A stretch of 64,000 nt of DNA from NCBI GenBank assembly GCA_024699605.1, contig JAILPJ010000087.1, positions 1-64,000 on the forward strand. Reading direction: 5' to 3'. The translations under genes and the position numbers were made by a program. Below, in pieces: positions 7,450 to 16,471 of this stretch (the stretch's first letter is position 1; the number at the start of each line of letters is the position of its first letter). A model generated the notes under the pieces. It ran no database searches, was not told the DNA's origin, and worked only from the letters and a program-made list of their open reading frames with translations. This stretch comes from Desulfovibrio sp. (GTDB taxonomy: Bacteria > Desulfobacterota > Desulfovibrionia > Desulfovibrionales > Desulfovibrionaceae).

Positions 7450-9447
7450 TCAGGGCAGCATTTTGAGGGGCACTCTGTAGACGCAATCGTCGGGATTGGT
7501 GGCGTCAAAGCACTCCCAGTGGGTATTATCACTGTCGTAAGCCTGATAACGAGCAATCAGCCCCTTGAGCCAACTGATCAATTTCTGGCGTTCACCGGTG
7601 GACATGTTCTCCCAGTCCTGTTGCGTCATGCCACTGATATGACTTTTGTAGGGGAGATCGAGCAGAACTTCATCAAGGAGCTTATTCTCCATGAGATTGG
7701 CCTGAGGATTGAGCGAAAACTGTTTGGGATCTCGACTCATCTGCGCCGAGGCCGACTGGATCTGAGCAAAAAGATCCGTTTTTCCGTTCAGAAAAGCTTC
7801 CTCACTGGCTTCTAAAAGTTTCTTGAGCTGTTCGTAGAGATTGTCCAGTTGTTTTTTGGTCAAAAGGACGGCTGGTTCACAGGCCAGGACGGGAGCACCC
7901 TGGGCTTGTTCCAATTTGGCAAGATCGGCATCGGCAATCCAGGCTTTGACCACCTGCGGAGCCTGACTTTGCTTTTGATTGCCGAAAAATTGCAATTGCA
8001 TGGCATAGCCAGTGCTCTGGGCGATTCGCTGTGCTTCTTCTTCAGGGGAACGCGTCTTTGCCGCTACAGGTTCTTTGGGCTGCGTCAGAAACTGACCCGT
8101 AGCGGTGGCACGCAAGAGATTGGCATAGGATTTGGCCAGAACCTGGGCTGCGCTGTGAAAAGCCTTGGCTCCGCTTTTCTGATCCTTGGCCTCAATGGCA
8201 ATATAACTTGCCTGATTATTGCTCTGCATGGTCAAGGTTCGATAAGCCTGCGCGGCATAGGCGTGATTTTTGCTGTTCTTTGCGCCTTTGACGTGCACAC
8301 AGGTCAGATAAATCTTGCGTTCATGCAGATAATCAGCCAGGGCCTCAGGAGAAAAGCCGGTCAAAGAAGTGGGATCTCCGGCCTTGAGAGGACCGGCATC
8401 TGAGACCATGAGCATGATACGACTGCCGTAATCTTTCCAGGAAAGGCTTTCTGCGGCTTCCTTGACACCGGCAAAGGAGTCCTCATTGATGTCATGGGTG
8501 GAAACAGTGGCTTCACTGACGGTTTCCAGCGCTTTTTCAAGACGGGCTCGGTCCTTGACCGTTGTAAAATCGCAGATGACCCGAGCCGTATATTCTAACT
8601 TTGGCGTTTTTTTGGTGCTGCTGCGAAAAGCCACCACAGCAAAGGCCATATTCTCGGCATAAGGGCTTTTTTCCAGTTCATTATAAAGATGTTTGATCAG
8701 TTCCGTGGTCTGCTTGATATAGGGCCCCATGGAAATGGTGGTATCAATGACAAAGGCAAAACCGATCTTAAACTCCGAAGCAGCGGGTTTGGGCAAATCG
8801 GGTTTTTCCGGAGCGCCTGTACCGGGATCAATGGAGGCGACCTCAAGGAGCCTGAGTCCTTCGTATTTTGTGTCGATATTCAGCACAGGCAAAAGGTAAA
8901 AGTTCTTTTCCGCAACCTGGCTGTCAATGGGTTCACTGGCCACAACAGGCAGATCGTTGACTGAGGGGCCCTGGCTTCTCAGCGTTTCCAAATAGCCCTG
9001 GACCGTGCCCGCCACGCTTTCTGCCTGACACGTCTGCTCCAGCGCTGCGTGATCCTTAAAAAAGAGCACAGGTGCACGCCCCGTTCTGTCCGTAAAAAGC
9101 ATGGTAATAGCCTGAGGCCATTCCGTCACAAGATTGGCATCGATCCAGCCGTCGGCCTTATTGCTGTTCACACCAACCTGCAAACGCTGGCCCTGTCTGG
9201 CATAGATGTACATAACCGTAAAGGTGCGGACCTCTTTGCCGGCCTGGGCTGTGGCCTCGGGCCCAGAGTAGAGACGAGCTCCGGGATGAGTGACCACACG
9301 TTGAAAAACCGAAGTTTTACCTTCCTGCAAGAGAGGCTTCATGGCCAAAGCCTGGCCGGCAGAAAAGAACAAAAACAGAGCAAAACAGCAGAGAACAGCG
9401 CTCCGCCACATGGAATGCTGAGAGAGAAGACCGTTGCGTTGATTCAT
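7450..9447 (-). CDS. Exported von Willebrand A protein resembling the PpkA sensor domain
   Basis: A 665-residue exported protein. Residues 1-35 are a signal peptide. An SH3-like segment follows (about 50-112, ending GWIDANLVTEW). A vWA domain (about 228-445) carries the MIDAS metal site DTTISM at 235-240 with a later SDAG motif near 372. The rest is a helical C-terminal region with a Cys-containing end. The FVIDTTISMGPYI stretch is, to my knowledge, characteristic of the periplasmic vWA domain of PpkA-type Ser/Thr kinases from type VI secretion loci; here no kinase domain is attached or nearby. It lies 7 nt before the ABC ATPase and 21 nt after the Pro/Glu-rich bitopic gene, so all are co-transcribed. 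Likely function: periplasmic sensing or scaffold, metal-dependent binding. Confidence 0.8.
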   Translation of the reverse strand: MNQRNGLLSQHSMWRSAVLCCFALFLFFSAGQALAMKPLLQEGKTSVFQRVVTHPGARLYSGPEATAQAGKEVRTFTVMYIYARQGQRLQVGVNSNKADGWIDANLVTEWPQAITMLFTDRTGRAPVLFFKDHAALEQTCQAESVAGTVQGYLETLRSQGPSVNDLPVVASEPIDSQVAEKNFYLLPVLNIDTKYEGLRLLEVASIDPGTGAPEKPDLPKPAASEFKIGFAFVIDTTISMGPYIKQTTELIKHLYNELEKSPYAENMAFAVVAFRSSTKKTPKLEYTARVICDFTTVKDRARLEKALETVSEATVSTHDINEDSFAGVKEAAESLSWKDYGSRIMLMVSDAGPLKAGDPTSLTGFSPEALADYLHERKIYLTCVHVKGAKNSKNHAYAAQAYRTLTMQSNNQASYIAIEAKDQKSGAKAFHSAAQVLAKSYANLLRATATGQFLTQPKEPVAAKTRSPEEEAQRIAQSTGYAMQLQFFGNQKQSQAPQVVKAWIADADLAKLEQAQGAPVLACEPAVLLTKKQLDNLYEQLKKLLEASEEAFLNGKTDLFAQIQSASAQMSRDPKQFSLNPQANLMENKLLDEVLLDLPYKSHISGMTQQDWENMSTGERQKLISWLKGLIARYQAYDSDNTHWECFDATNPDDCVYRVPLKMLP

Positions 9448-9468
9448 ATCTTTTTCTCGTGGGAGTCA

Positions 9469-10692
9469 TCAGTTGGGAAGTTGGGAAAGCCACATTTTCG
9501 CCTGGGCATCTCCACGTCCAGCCGCCTCTTCAAGCCAGTTGCGCATTTCCTTTTGACGGTTTTGCGCCTCAGGCAGCGTGGCTTTCGCCTGTTCATAGAG
9601 ACGATTGGCCTCAAGAGCGTCCTTCTCAATAGTACCCCAGGCAGGCCTGCTGGGATCAAAACAGGCCGCATAGTCAAGCAGAATATGGCGTTCACCGTGT
9701 TCAGCCGCAAAATAGTACAGACGGAAAATCGCATCCTGTTCAGAGGCACTATTGTGAGCAAGCGCCTGACTCAGTTCCACAGCTCTCGCGGCCGTACGCT
9801 CTCTGTCGGCAAAAAAGGCCTGCACCTGATCTTCAACGCTTAGCACTGGCGTGACAGCAGCCGGAACTTCCACGGGCTGGGGAGTCGGTTCAGGCACCGC
9901 TTGTGTAGTCGGCGCTGCCGGCTCGGGCGGCGTTTGCGGAAGAGGTTCTGTTGGCTGGTCAGGAACCGTTTCAGGTTGCACTTCGCCCTGTTTTGCCTCT
10001 TCTTGGTGTTCTTCCTGCGCAGCTTCCTTCTTCTCTTCCTTTGGGGCTTCCTGAGGCTCGGAAGGTGGCGTCACAAGAGGTGCGGGCTCGTTCTGTTCTG
10101 TGACCGGCTCAAGGGGAACGGCAACTTCGCGCCAGAGGAAAAACCAGGCAAGAAAGCCAGCCAAAGCCAAAAGCAATACGGTGGCAAGCACAAAAAAAAG
10201 CGGTTTTTTGCCGCTTCGGGGCGCGGAAGTCTGGACCGGGTCCGGGCTTGGCAAAGGCGCTTCTTCCGATTGCTGAGGAACGACCACGGGCTCAGGATTT
10301 TTTGGTCCTGCCATGACCTGGGCATTGTTCAAGCTGTCTTCGGCACTGTAATTGATGCTTGCAATACGAAATTGCGCAAGCAAAGGCCTTTCACTGGATT
10401 CAGAGGTCAGGCTTAGCCGATACGTATCCTGAGTTGAGAGGACATTGACGATCCTCGGCTCCAGCGGCAAGACCAGCTCGCCCTGTGCAGAAAGACTGCC
10501 TGAAACAGTAAAAACCGTACGAGACTCTGTCCAACGCTCCTCGGCATTCTCGCAAAGTGGGCTGAGAAAGCACTTGTCAACAGCACGCTGCAGACAAAGA
10601 TCGTAACTCCCGGCCACAAAAGCTTCTTCCGAGCAAAGCAGACAGCCGTAACCGGCCCCTTTCTGTTCGTCGCAGAGATAGGTGACTTTCAT
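9469..10692 (-). CDS. Bitopic membrane protein, Cys-rich N-terminus, Pro/Glu-rich linker, Sel1-like end
   Basis: 407 residues, not recognised as a named family. Residues 1-130 are soluble with six cysteines (7, 17, 20, 33, 41, 47), a spacing that could bind metal. A single membrane segment spans 164-187, preceded by RSGKK, so the N-terminal part should be cytosolic. Residues 190-285 form a Pro/Glu/Gln-rich linker long enough to cross the periplasm. The last 110 residues are helical and end with WLEEAAGRGDAQAKMWL, a Sel1/TPR-type repeat. The gene sits between srfC (24 nt) and the vWA gene (21 nt). The N-in/C-out topology suits a part that joins cytosolic SrfB/SrfC to periplasmic partners. GAGG precedes the ATG. 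Confidence 0.65.
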   Translation of the reverse strand: MKVTYLCDEQKGAGYGCLLCSEEAFVAGSYDLCLQRAVDKCFLSPLCENAEERWTESRTVFTVSGSLSAQGELVLPLEPRIVNVLSTQDTYRLSLTSESSERPLLAQFRIASINYSAEDSLNNAQVMAGPKNPEPVVVPQQSEEAPLPSPDPVQTSAPRSGKKPLFFVLATVLLLALAGFLAWFFLWREVAVPLEPVTEQNEPAPLVTPPSEPQEAPKEEKKEAAQEEHQEEAKQGEVQPETVPDQPTEPLPQTPPEPAAPTTQAVPEPTPQPVEVPAAVTPVLSVEDQVQAFFADRERTAARAVELSQALAHNSASEQDAIFRLYYFAAEHGERHILLDYAACFDPSRPAWGTIEKDALEANRLYEQAKATLPEAQNRQKEMRNWLEEAAGRGDAQAKMWLSQLPN

Positions 10693-10715
10693 GCAAAAGA
10701 ACCTCGTAAGCAGAA

Positions 10716-13355
10716 TTACTTGCCGTCTTTGGCGGAAAAGTGCTGCAAGAGCGTGCCCAGAGCCAGATTTTCCTCCATATTGATTTCCGTCTCACCGTCA
10801 AAATTCACATTGCCCACAACCAGGGCATACAAAGCATGCAGCCAGTCTCGCAGATAGCCGGCAAGATAGTTGGAACGCGTAGGTCCCAGTTCCACGCCGT
10901 CAAGAACAGGCTTGGGTGGCGTAAAAACCACCACAGTATTGGCACCGGCCTTAATGGTCCTGGCCTCTTCACTGTCTTGGGGATCGAAACCCAAATAACT
11001 GACATAGTGATTGATAATATGCGCCGCCATGCTCGATTGCTGCCACAAAATACTTTCTTTTTGCGTATTCACATAGGCTGAGGCCTTGTGAAAGGCTTCA
11101 AGCATGGTTTTCCTGAGATCAAGGCGGGCACAGCCTGTGGCCAGTTCACCCACCAGATCGGAAAATTCCTGAGCACTCAGCTGAAAATATTTCTGCATGG
11201 CAGGGTCAGAAGCCAGATCTCTGAGCTGCGCTATCCAGTTTTGCTCAATCTGTTTGGCAAAAAAGGCGGCTTCATCTTTGCGTTCAGGCTCATCCACTTG
11301 CGCTTGTGTCGAACTTTCGTTGCTCTCGGAAAATGGATTCCAGTCTTCAAGATCAACTTCTGTCACATCAACTTCCATGGGAGCCTGTTGCGCGGCTTCT
11401 GCTTCCTTGTTTTTTTCTTCGTGATCTTCAAGAAAATGGCGCAAGGCTTCAGGATACATATCGAAGATCTCGGCATCGCGCAGAGTAAATCGTCGTAAAA
11501 GCTGACCCATACGCTGATAGTTCTTTTCCAGCGCGCCTAAACGGGCAAAAAGCACTTTGACTTGACCAAGTTTCTGTCTGAGCAATTCCTCTCGATCATC
11601 AGAGCGGTAGAAGGTCTTCAAACGATTATGCAGTTTGGCGGATATTTCCGCTATGGCTTGTGAGAGCTGGGATTCTTTCAACTTGGGATTGCAAAGGGGA
11701 CTCAGGGATTCCCGGATATACGAGATGCCACCGTCGTTCAAACGCATGGCTGCATCCCAGGAAACACGGGGATTGACAAAATGGCTGGCCACCAGCTGAC
11801 TGTTCATGAAGGCTTGTTCCAGCGACTGCACATAGCCTTGCATTTCTGGCCGCACGCCCTTTTCATGGCCTTCGGCATCGTAGTCGAGTATGGCGTCAAA
11901 GCGAAAATTTGGATTGCGCAGCAGAAAGATATTGCGAAACGCGCCCTGGCTGTCCCATTCTCTGGGCCAATCGTGCTGTTTGCCAAAGAAATCGAGCAGC
12001 GATGCGTGCAGACGGTTGTCCCAGCGGCTTTCCACTGATGGAGCCCCTTTTTTCTGCTCAAATTCCATATCGAATTTGGTGAGGACCAAGAACAGCGAAA
12101 CCGGATGATTGTCTCGCAGTTCTGGGCGGTCACCATGGGTCGAACAGACCCAATCGTTGATGACACCTGGCAGATCTTGCACTTCCTGATTGCTGGGCCC
12201 GATGCACAAAAGCATGCTCGTCAGTTCATGCTCCTTGCAGTAGCGCTGAAAGAGATACGCGACCTTACCGCGCAGAAACATTTCTTTGAGCATACCGGGT
12301 TTGGCCAGTTCATGACGAATATTGTCAATTTTATAGCGACTGCGATAGCCCGGAAAATCGAGCAGGTCCGTTGTCTGAAAATAGGGGGCCGGCTGCTGAT
12401 CCATGACAATGGTCAGCTCAGCCGTCAAGGCCGTGACCACGGCTCTGGCCAGTGTCGCTTTTTTGCCGTCAGAAGTGACAACATCCAGCGTCTCCTTGGG
12501 CGTCTCACCGTTTTCAAGACCCTCCAGCGTGGCCACGTCGATAATGCTCACGTCACGCGGTGTCAAAGCCGACATGGGGCAATACGCCACATCGGGATGC
12601 CCGAGCTGCTCAAGGGCCTGGAAAAGCATGGCGAGGAGCCTGGTGAATTCTGGCACTTCATCCCAAATCAACGCATAGAGCAGCAGGCGGTCCTCAAGAC
12701 CCAGATACGGTCCAAGGGCCAGTGCCTCTGGCCAGTAGTGCTTATCGAGCATGGCCACACGCGCTTTGGAACGAAAATCTCGATTCAAGTACTCTCTGAG
12801 GTCCTCCAGGGCGTCCAGATCAATGTGCGAACTGTCTTTTCTGCGCCGGGTTTTGAGCAATTCAAGGGTTTTCTGCACATCACTCTGATCTTCTTCCTTG
12901 TGCTCACAGTCAGCATAAAACGTATTGGCTACGATCTTCACCAGATCGGTTTCCGACAACAGCCGGATCTGCACGGGAAAGCCTTCGGTCAACTTGCTTG
13001 CTTCACTTAAGGTGAAACGCGTCACCAGCCCCGTGGATTCCTTACCGCCTTCAGGATTGATCTCCTGAATAAAATCGTGCCGTTCCGTCCCGAAACGTGC
13101 CAGCAAAGAGCCCTGGCTGTCGCGGGCAAGAGCCGAAATCAGATACGATTTGCCCGCCTGACTCGGTCCGAAGACGCCGGCACACATTTTTCGGCCAGCA
13201 GCCCGGCCCAAAATACGATACTGCCTTCCCGCATGGCGCAGTTCTTTTAAGAGACTCTCTTCCTCATTGCGCACAAGATCCGTATTGCGACGCACCCATT
13301 GCCCGGCTTCATGACAGGCACCGCCAAGCTTGGCACAAAGATCTTCCAGACTCAT
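10716..13355 (-). CDS. srfC: SrfC-family protein (putative virulence factor), dynamin-like GTPase
   Basis: An 879-residue cytosolic protein of the SrfC family, named from the SsrB-regulated srfABC genes of Salmonella; biochemical role not established. The sequence shows a complete GTPase-like set: P-loop GPSQAGKS (about 63-70), G3 motif DFPG (about 333-336) and G4 motif TKFD (about 426-429), followed by a long helical region. The 260-residue gap between G1 and G3 and the helical C-terminal half resemble dynamin-family proteins. An acidic, Glu/Gln-rich insertion lies near 650-700. The start is uncertain: ATG 13355 has no clear ribosome-binding site, and a TTG precedes it. An 82-nt gap with a small hairpin separates it from srfB, the largest gap inside the cassette apart from none other of that size. 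Confidence 0.85.
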   Translation of the reverse strand: MSLEDLCAKLGGACHEAGQWVRRNTDLVRNEEESLLKELRHAGRQYRILGRAAGRKMCAGVFGPSQAGKSYLISALARDSQGSLLARFGTERHDFIQEINPEGGKESTGLVTRFTLSEASKLTEGFPVQIRLLSETDLVKIVANTFYADCEHKEEDQSDVQKTLELLKTRRRKDSSHIDLDALEDLREYLNRDFRSKARVAMLDKHYWPEALALGPYLGLEDRLLLYALIWDEVPEFTRLLAMLFQALEQLGHPDVAYCPMSALTPRDVSIIDVATLEGLENGETPKETLDVVTSDGKKATLARAVVTALTAELTIVMDQQPAPYFQTTDLLDFPGYRSRYKIDNIRHELAKPGMLKEMFLRGKVAYLFQRYCKEHELTSMLLCIGPSNQEVQDLPGVINDWVCSTHGDRPELRDNHPVSLFLVLTKFDMEFEQKKGAPSVESRWDNRLHASLLDFFGKQHDWPREWDSQGAFRNIFLLRNPNFRFDAILDYDAEGHEKGVRPEMQGYVQSLEQAFMNSQLVASHFVNPRVSWDAAMRLNDGGISYIRESLSPLCNPKLKESQLSQAIAEISAKLHNRLKTFYRSDDREELLRQKLGQVKVLFARLGALEKNYQRMGQLLRRFTLRDAEIFDMYPEALRHFLEDHEEKNKEAEAAQQAPMEVDVTEVDLEDWNPFSESNESSTQAQVDEPERKDEAAFFAKQIEQNWIAQLRDLASDPAMQKYFQLSAQEFSDLVGELATGCARLDLRKTMLEAFHKASAYVNTQKESILWQQSSMAAHIINHYVSYLGFDPQDSEEARTIKAGANTVVVFTPPKPVLDGVELGPTRSNYLAGYLRDWLHALYALVVGNVNFDGETEINMEENLALGTLLQHFSAKDGK

Positions 13356-13440
13356 CAAACAATCAGCGTACAGACCCCGTTGGCAAGAGCCTTCGGGGAG
13401 GAACGCTGCCTCCGTATTTTCCTAGTTGCAGAAAAGGCCT

Positions 13441-16400
13441 CTAAACATAGACAATACCCGTATCCAGCCAGAATCCCTCATCTCTGGGCAAGGTCTGTAA
13501 ACGCATCTCAAGGGCATTGAGTACGGGATTGCCGTGGCAATCTTCCACCTCGGTAATGGTGAATTCTCCCTCATCGCGTTCCAGATTGGCCGTTGTGTCC
13601 TCACTGTCATCCTCAAGAGCACTGACAGCGAGTTCCAGGGTAACGGTAAAGGGCAGACCCTGGGCATATTTATGCCGCATATCCTCGTTGACAAATTCCA
13701 GAAAATAAAAACGCGTTGTGGTCCAGCGCTCCACAGGTAACTGGCGAAAACCTACAGCAATGGGGCCGCCAAAGGAAATCTTCTGCGTATAGACGCGTTC
13801 TTCCTTGGAAGTCACATCCACATCAAACCAGACCTTGGCTGCGCGAATCTGGCCGTTCAGTTCCATTTCGCCAACAAAGCGGGCGGTAGAGTTGAGATTG
13901 AGATTCTGCGGATCAAAGGAAAAACCTTCCAGCTGACCTTCAGCCAAGGTACAGAGAATGGCGCCCACAACCACTGTTGTTTTGGGATCCGTCACCTTAC
14001 CCAGCGCATCGGCAAAGGGATACCAGCTCCCCACTCGGTAATCGCCCATGGCAAAAATGCGATCTGGCGCCACAGGCAAAAGGGAAACCACCGTATCCTC
14101 AATGGCCTTCCAGCTGCTTGGCCTACCCGTCAAAAGCAGGGCATCGCAGTCGTAGAGGTGAATCACCTCACAGAGATTGGCCAGAATATCCTTGAGCACG
14201 GATCGTATGGTCTCATCCACACGCCTGGCATCAATCACCAGTGGCACATCCAACAGCGTGAATTCACTATTGCTGCCATTGCGCCGCACATAGCTTTCAA
14301 CATAGTTCAACGCTTCAGCGTTGGGCTGGGGAAAACGTGAGAGGGGAAGACTCTGAACCGCCTGGGCATTGTCACTCTGATCAGTCCGCAAAAAACAGTC
14401 GCCAAAACGGCACTGCACACGATTGCTGCCCTGAACAAGATCCGACTTTTCATAGACGGAAAGCACGGTCAAAGCACAGGGCACAGCCACCTGGCGGATG
14501 AACTGCGCTCTGCGGTTGCGGCTTTCTTCACTGCTGTCGATGACATCACGGCCAAAAAGCTCTCCCAGGGCCCTGCGCACATCGGGCACACCGGCTGCCA
14601 ACATGGCCTCACCCAAACTTTCAAGCACATGATTGCGCACCACAGCACAGAGCACATCGTCTCCAGCCAGGCTAAAGCCATCGTGAAATTCCGGATGTGG
14701 CACCATACGCGCTGAGGATCCCGCATCACTTTCCAGCTCAAAGGTCGTGATGGAAAGATCTGTCGTGCCGCCGCCAATATCGATCGTAGCCACCCTTAAA
14801 CAGGGGCGATTCCCGTATTCAGGGCGTGGTCGGCCCGCAAGGTTGCAAAAGAGATGCGCATCTCCCTGAAATTTGCGACTGATCTCATTGTAAATATAGA
14901 CCAGCTGTGTACAGGTTGCCTCATCCCAATTACAGCGCACCACAGGACTGCGCCGGTATTCCTGAGCCAATTCTCTGGGCCAGGTCTTGCCATTGGGCAC
15001 ATAATAATCAGACCAGCCAAGCGACTGCCAGAGCACATGCACGGCCCAGTGTGCCCAGCGCCGATAAATGCGCTGTTCAGCCAAAGGCATGCCGCCTGGG
15101 ACCGTAAAAATCACCTGTCTTAGCCTGCGCGGCACATCTGGTGAAGCCCTGCGTAAACGCTGACCTGGGCTATTAATGGTTAACAGCGCCTGCTGAATGA
15201 CCTCCACCAAAAGAAACATCATCAAAGAAGACCGTGTGAACAGGGATTCAAAGGCACAATCGGTTTCCTGCTTGCGCAAAATCTTATTGTTGCGGAAGCG
15301 TCGGTCCTGCATGCAGCATAAGGGGGTTCCGCTGGAATTGACCTGCTGAGCCAGGAGACCACGGGTAACATAGGGCTCTCCCTGTCCCTTGGTATTGTAG
15401 CGCCAGCTCTGCTTCCAGTCGCGTTCGTCCCAGAGATAGCGTTTGGGACTACTCATACCGGTGGCGCCTTCTGCGCAGACCGACTGAGTGGAAAGCCTGG
15501 CGGCTTCAGGCCCGATGCGCACCGGCGATGGCCAGATAAAGGCCGCACTTCGTCGGCCGCTGCGGCGGCTGAAGGATTCGCTGCCAAAGGCAATCTCGGA
15601 AAATTCAATACGCGTCTCAAAGGGATCGGTATAGATCTTTTCCGGCGCATCCATGTCTCTCAGCTGTAACAGATAACTGTTATTGAGATTGGTGACGCTC
15701 TGAGCCCGTGTTTCCACAAGTATGCCCGTAGTGCGCGAATTGCCAATATCGAGCACAAAATCCACATCAATCGGCACGAGTTTGGCGGGATTGATGACAT
15801 AAACGCGGGGATCATTGAGACATTGATCAAGAAATTCAAGAAGGGTGAGATAGCTCGCCAAATGCTCAAGCTTCGGTGCGTCCTCGTCCTGACGACGCCG
15901 GGTCTGTGCAGACCAGATCTCCAAAATCCAGTCATTAACCCAGGCTTCATTGAGAAACCAGCCGTTGTCGCGGATATGCCAAGCCAGCCGAAACTGGGCA
16001 TGCGCATTGACGTCAAGGGGCGTCAAGGCTCCGTAGACCTGGTCGCCCTCACAGCTTTCCACCTGCATGTCAAAAGCCAAAACAATACGCAGGGTGTCAG
16101 GCTCATCGTCCGCCAAAACCAGCCGTGCACGAGCCCAGTTGGAGGGGCCATGTTCCACACGCTTAACGCCGTTGTCCTCCCAGACCTGTTCGCGCTCCCG
16201 CAAATACGGCAGGGGAAACCATTTGCCAAGCCATGGGCTTAAATTCTTGGGAAAATCCACACTGTAGGTGTCGCCACTGGGAATCTGGCCATCAAGTGCA
16301 TCCACGAATTCGCCGTCTTTTTCCACCAGGGGACGAATACCCGCATCCTTTCTTTCCTCAAAATTGCGGCGCATCCGTTCCACCGTGCTCAAATCCACAG

Positions 16401-16470
16401 AAAAATCCAAAAGCTGTGGACAACCACCGGGAATCAGACTGATCCGATCGCTGTATTTGGGATACTCCAT
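13441..16470 (-). CDS. srfB: SrfB-family protein, actin/Hsp70-fold ATPase
   Basis: A 1009-residue cytosolic protein of the SrfB family (partner of SrfC in Salmonella srfABC; function not established). Three motifs of the actin/Hsp70 ATPase superfamily are visible: PHOSPHATE-1 LDIGNSRTTGI (about 239-250), PHOSPHATE-2 IDIGGGTTDLSI (about 563-574) and an ADENOSINE-type LLLTGRPSSW (about 778-787). About 235 residues precede the ATPase core and some 200 follow it. ATG 16470 has GGAG 5-6 nt upstream and lies 1 nt after the previous stop, so it is preferred to a GTG five codons earlier. Translation is coupled to the upstream exported protein. Together with SrfC it gives the locus two large cytosolic NTPases. 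Confidence 0.88.
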   Translation of the reverse strand: MEYPKYSDRISLIPGGCPQLLDFSVDLSTVERMRRNFEERKDAGIRPLVEKDGEFVDALDGQIPSGDTYSVDFPKNLSPWLGKWFPLPYLREREQVWEDNGVKRVEHGPSNWARARLVLADDEPDTLRIVLAFDMQVESCEGDQVYGALTPLDVNAHAQFRLAWHIRDNGWFLNEAWVNDWILEIWSAQTRRRQDEDAPKLEHLASYLTLLEFLDQCLNDPRVYVINPAKLVPIDVDFVLDIGNSRTTGILVETRAQSVTNLNNSYLLQLRDMDAPEKIYTDPFETRIEFSEIAFGSESFSRRSGRRSAAFIWPSPVRIGPEAARLSTQSVCAEGATGMSSPKRYLWDERDWKQSWRYNTKGQGEPYVTRGLLAQQVNSSGTPLCCMQDRRFRNNKILRKQETDCAFESLFTRSSLMMFLLVEVIQQALLTINSPGQRLRRASPDVPRRLRQVIFTVPGGMPLAEQRIYRRWAHWAVHVLWQSLGWSDYYVPNGKTWPRELAQEYRRSPVVRCNWDEATCTQLVYIYNEISRKFQGDAHLFCNLAGRPRPEYGNRPCLRVATIDIGGGTTDLSITTFELESDAGSSARMVPHPEFHDGFSLAGDDVLCAVVRNHVLESLGEAMLAAGVPDVRRALGELFGRDVIDSSEESRNRRAQFIRQVAVPCALTVLSVYEKSDLVQGSNRVQCRFGDCFLRTDQSDNAQAVQSLPLSRFPQPNAEALNYVESYVRRNGSNSEFTLLDVPLVIDARRVDETIRSVLKDILANLCEVIHLYDCDALLLTGRPSSWKAIEDTVVSLLPVAPDRIFAMGDYRVGSWYPFADALGKVTDPKTTVVVGAILCTLAEGQLEGFSFDPQNLNLNSTARFVGEMELNGQIRAAKVWFDVDVTSKEERVYTQKISFGGPIAVGFRQLPVERWTTTRFYFLEFVNEDMRHKYAQGLPFTVTLELAVSALEDDSEDTTANLERDEGEFTITEVEDCHGNPVLNALEMRLQTLPRDEGFWLDTGIVYV

Positions 16471-16471
16471 G

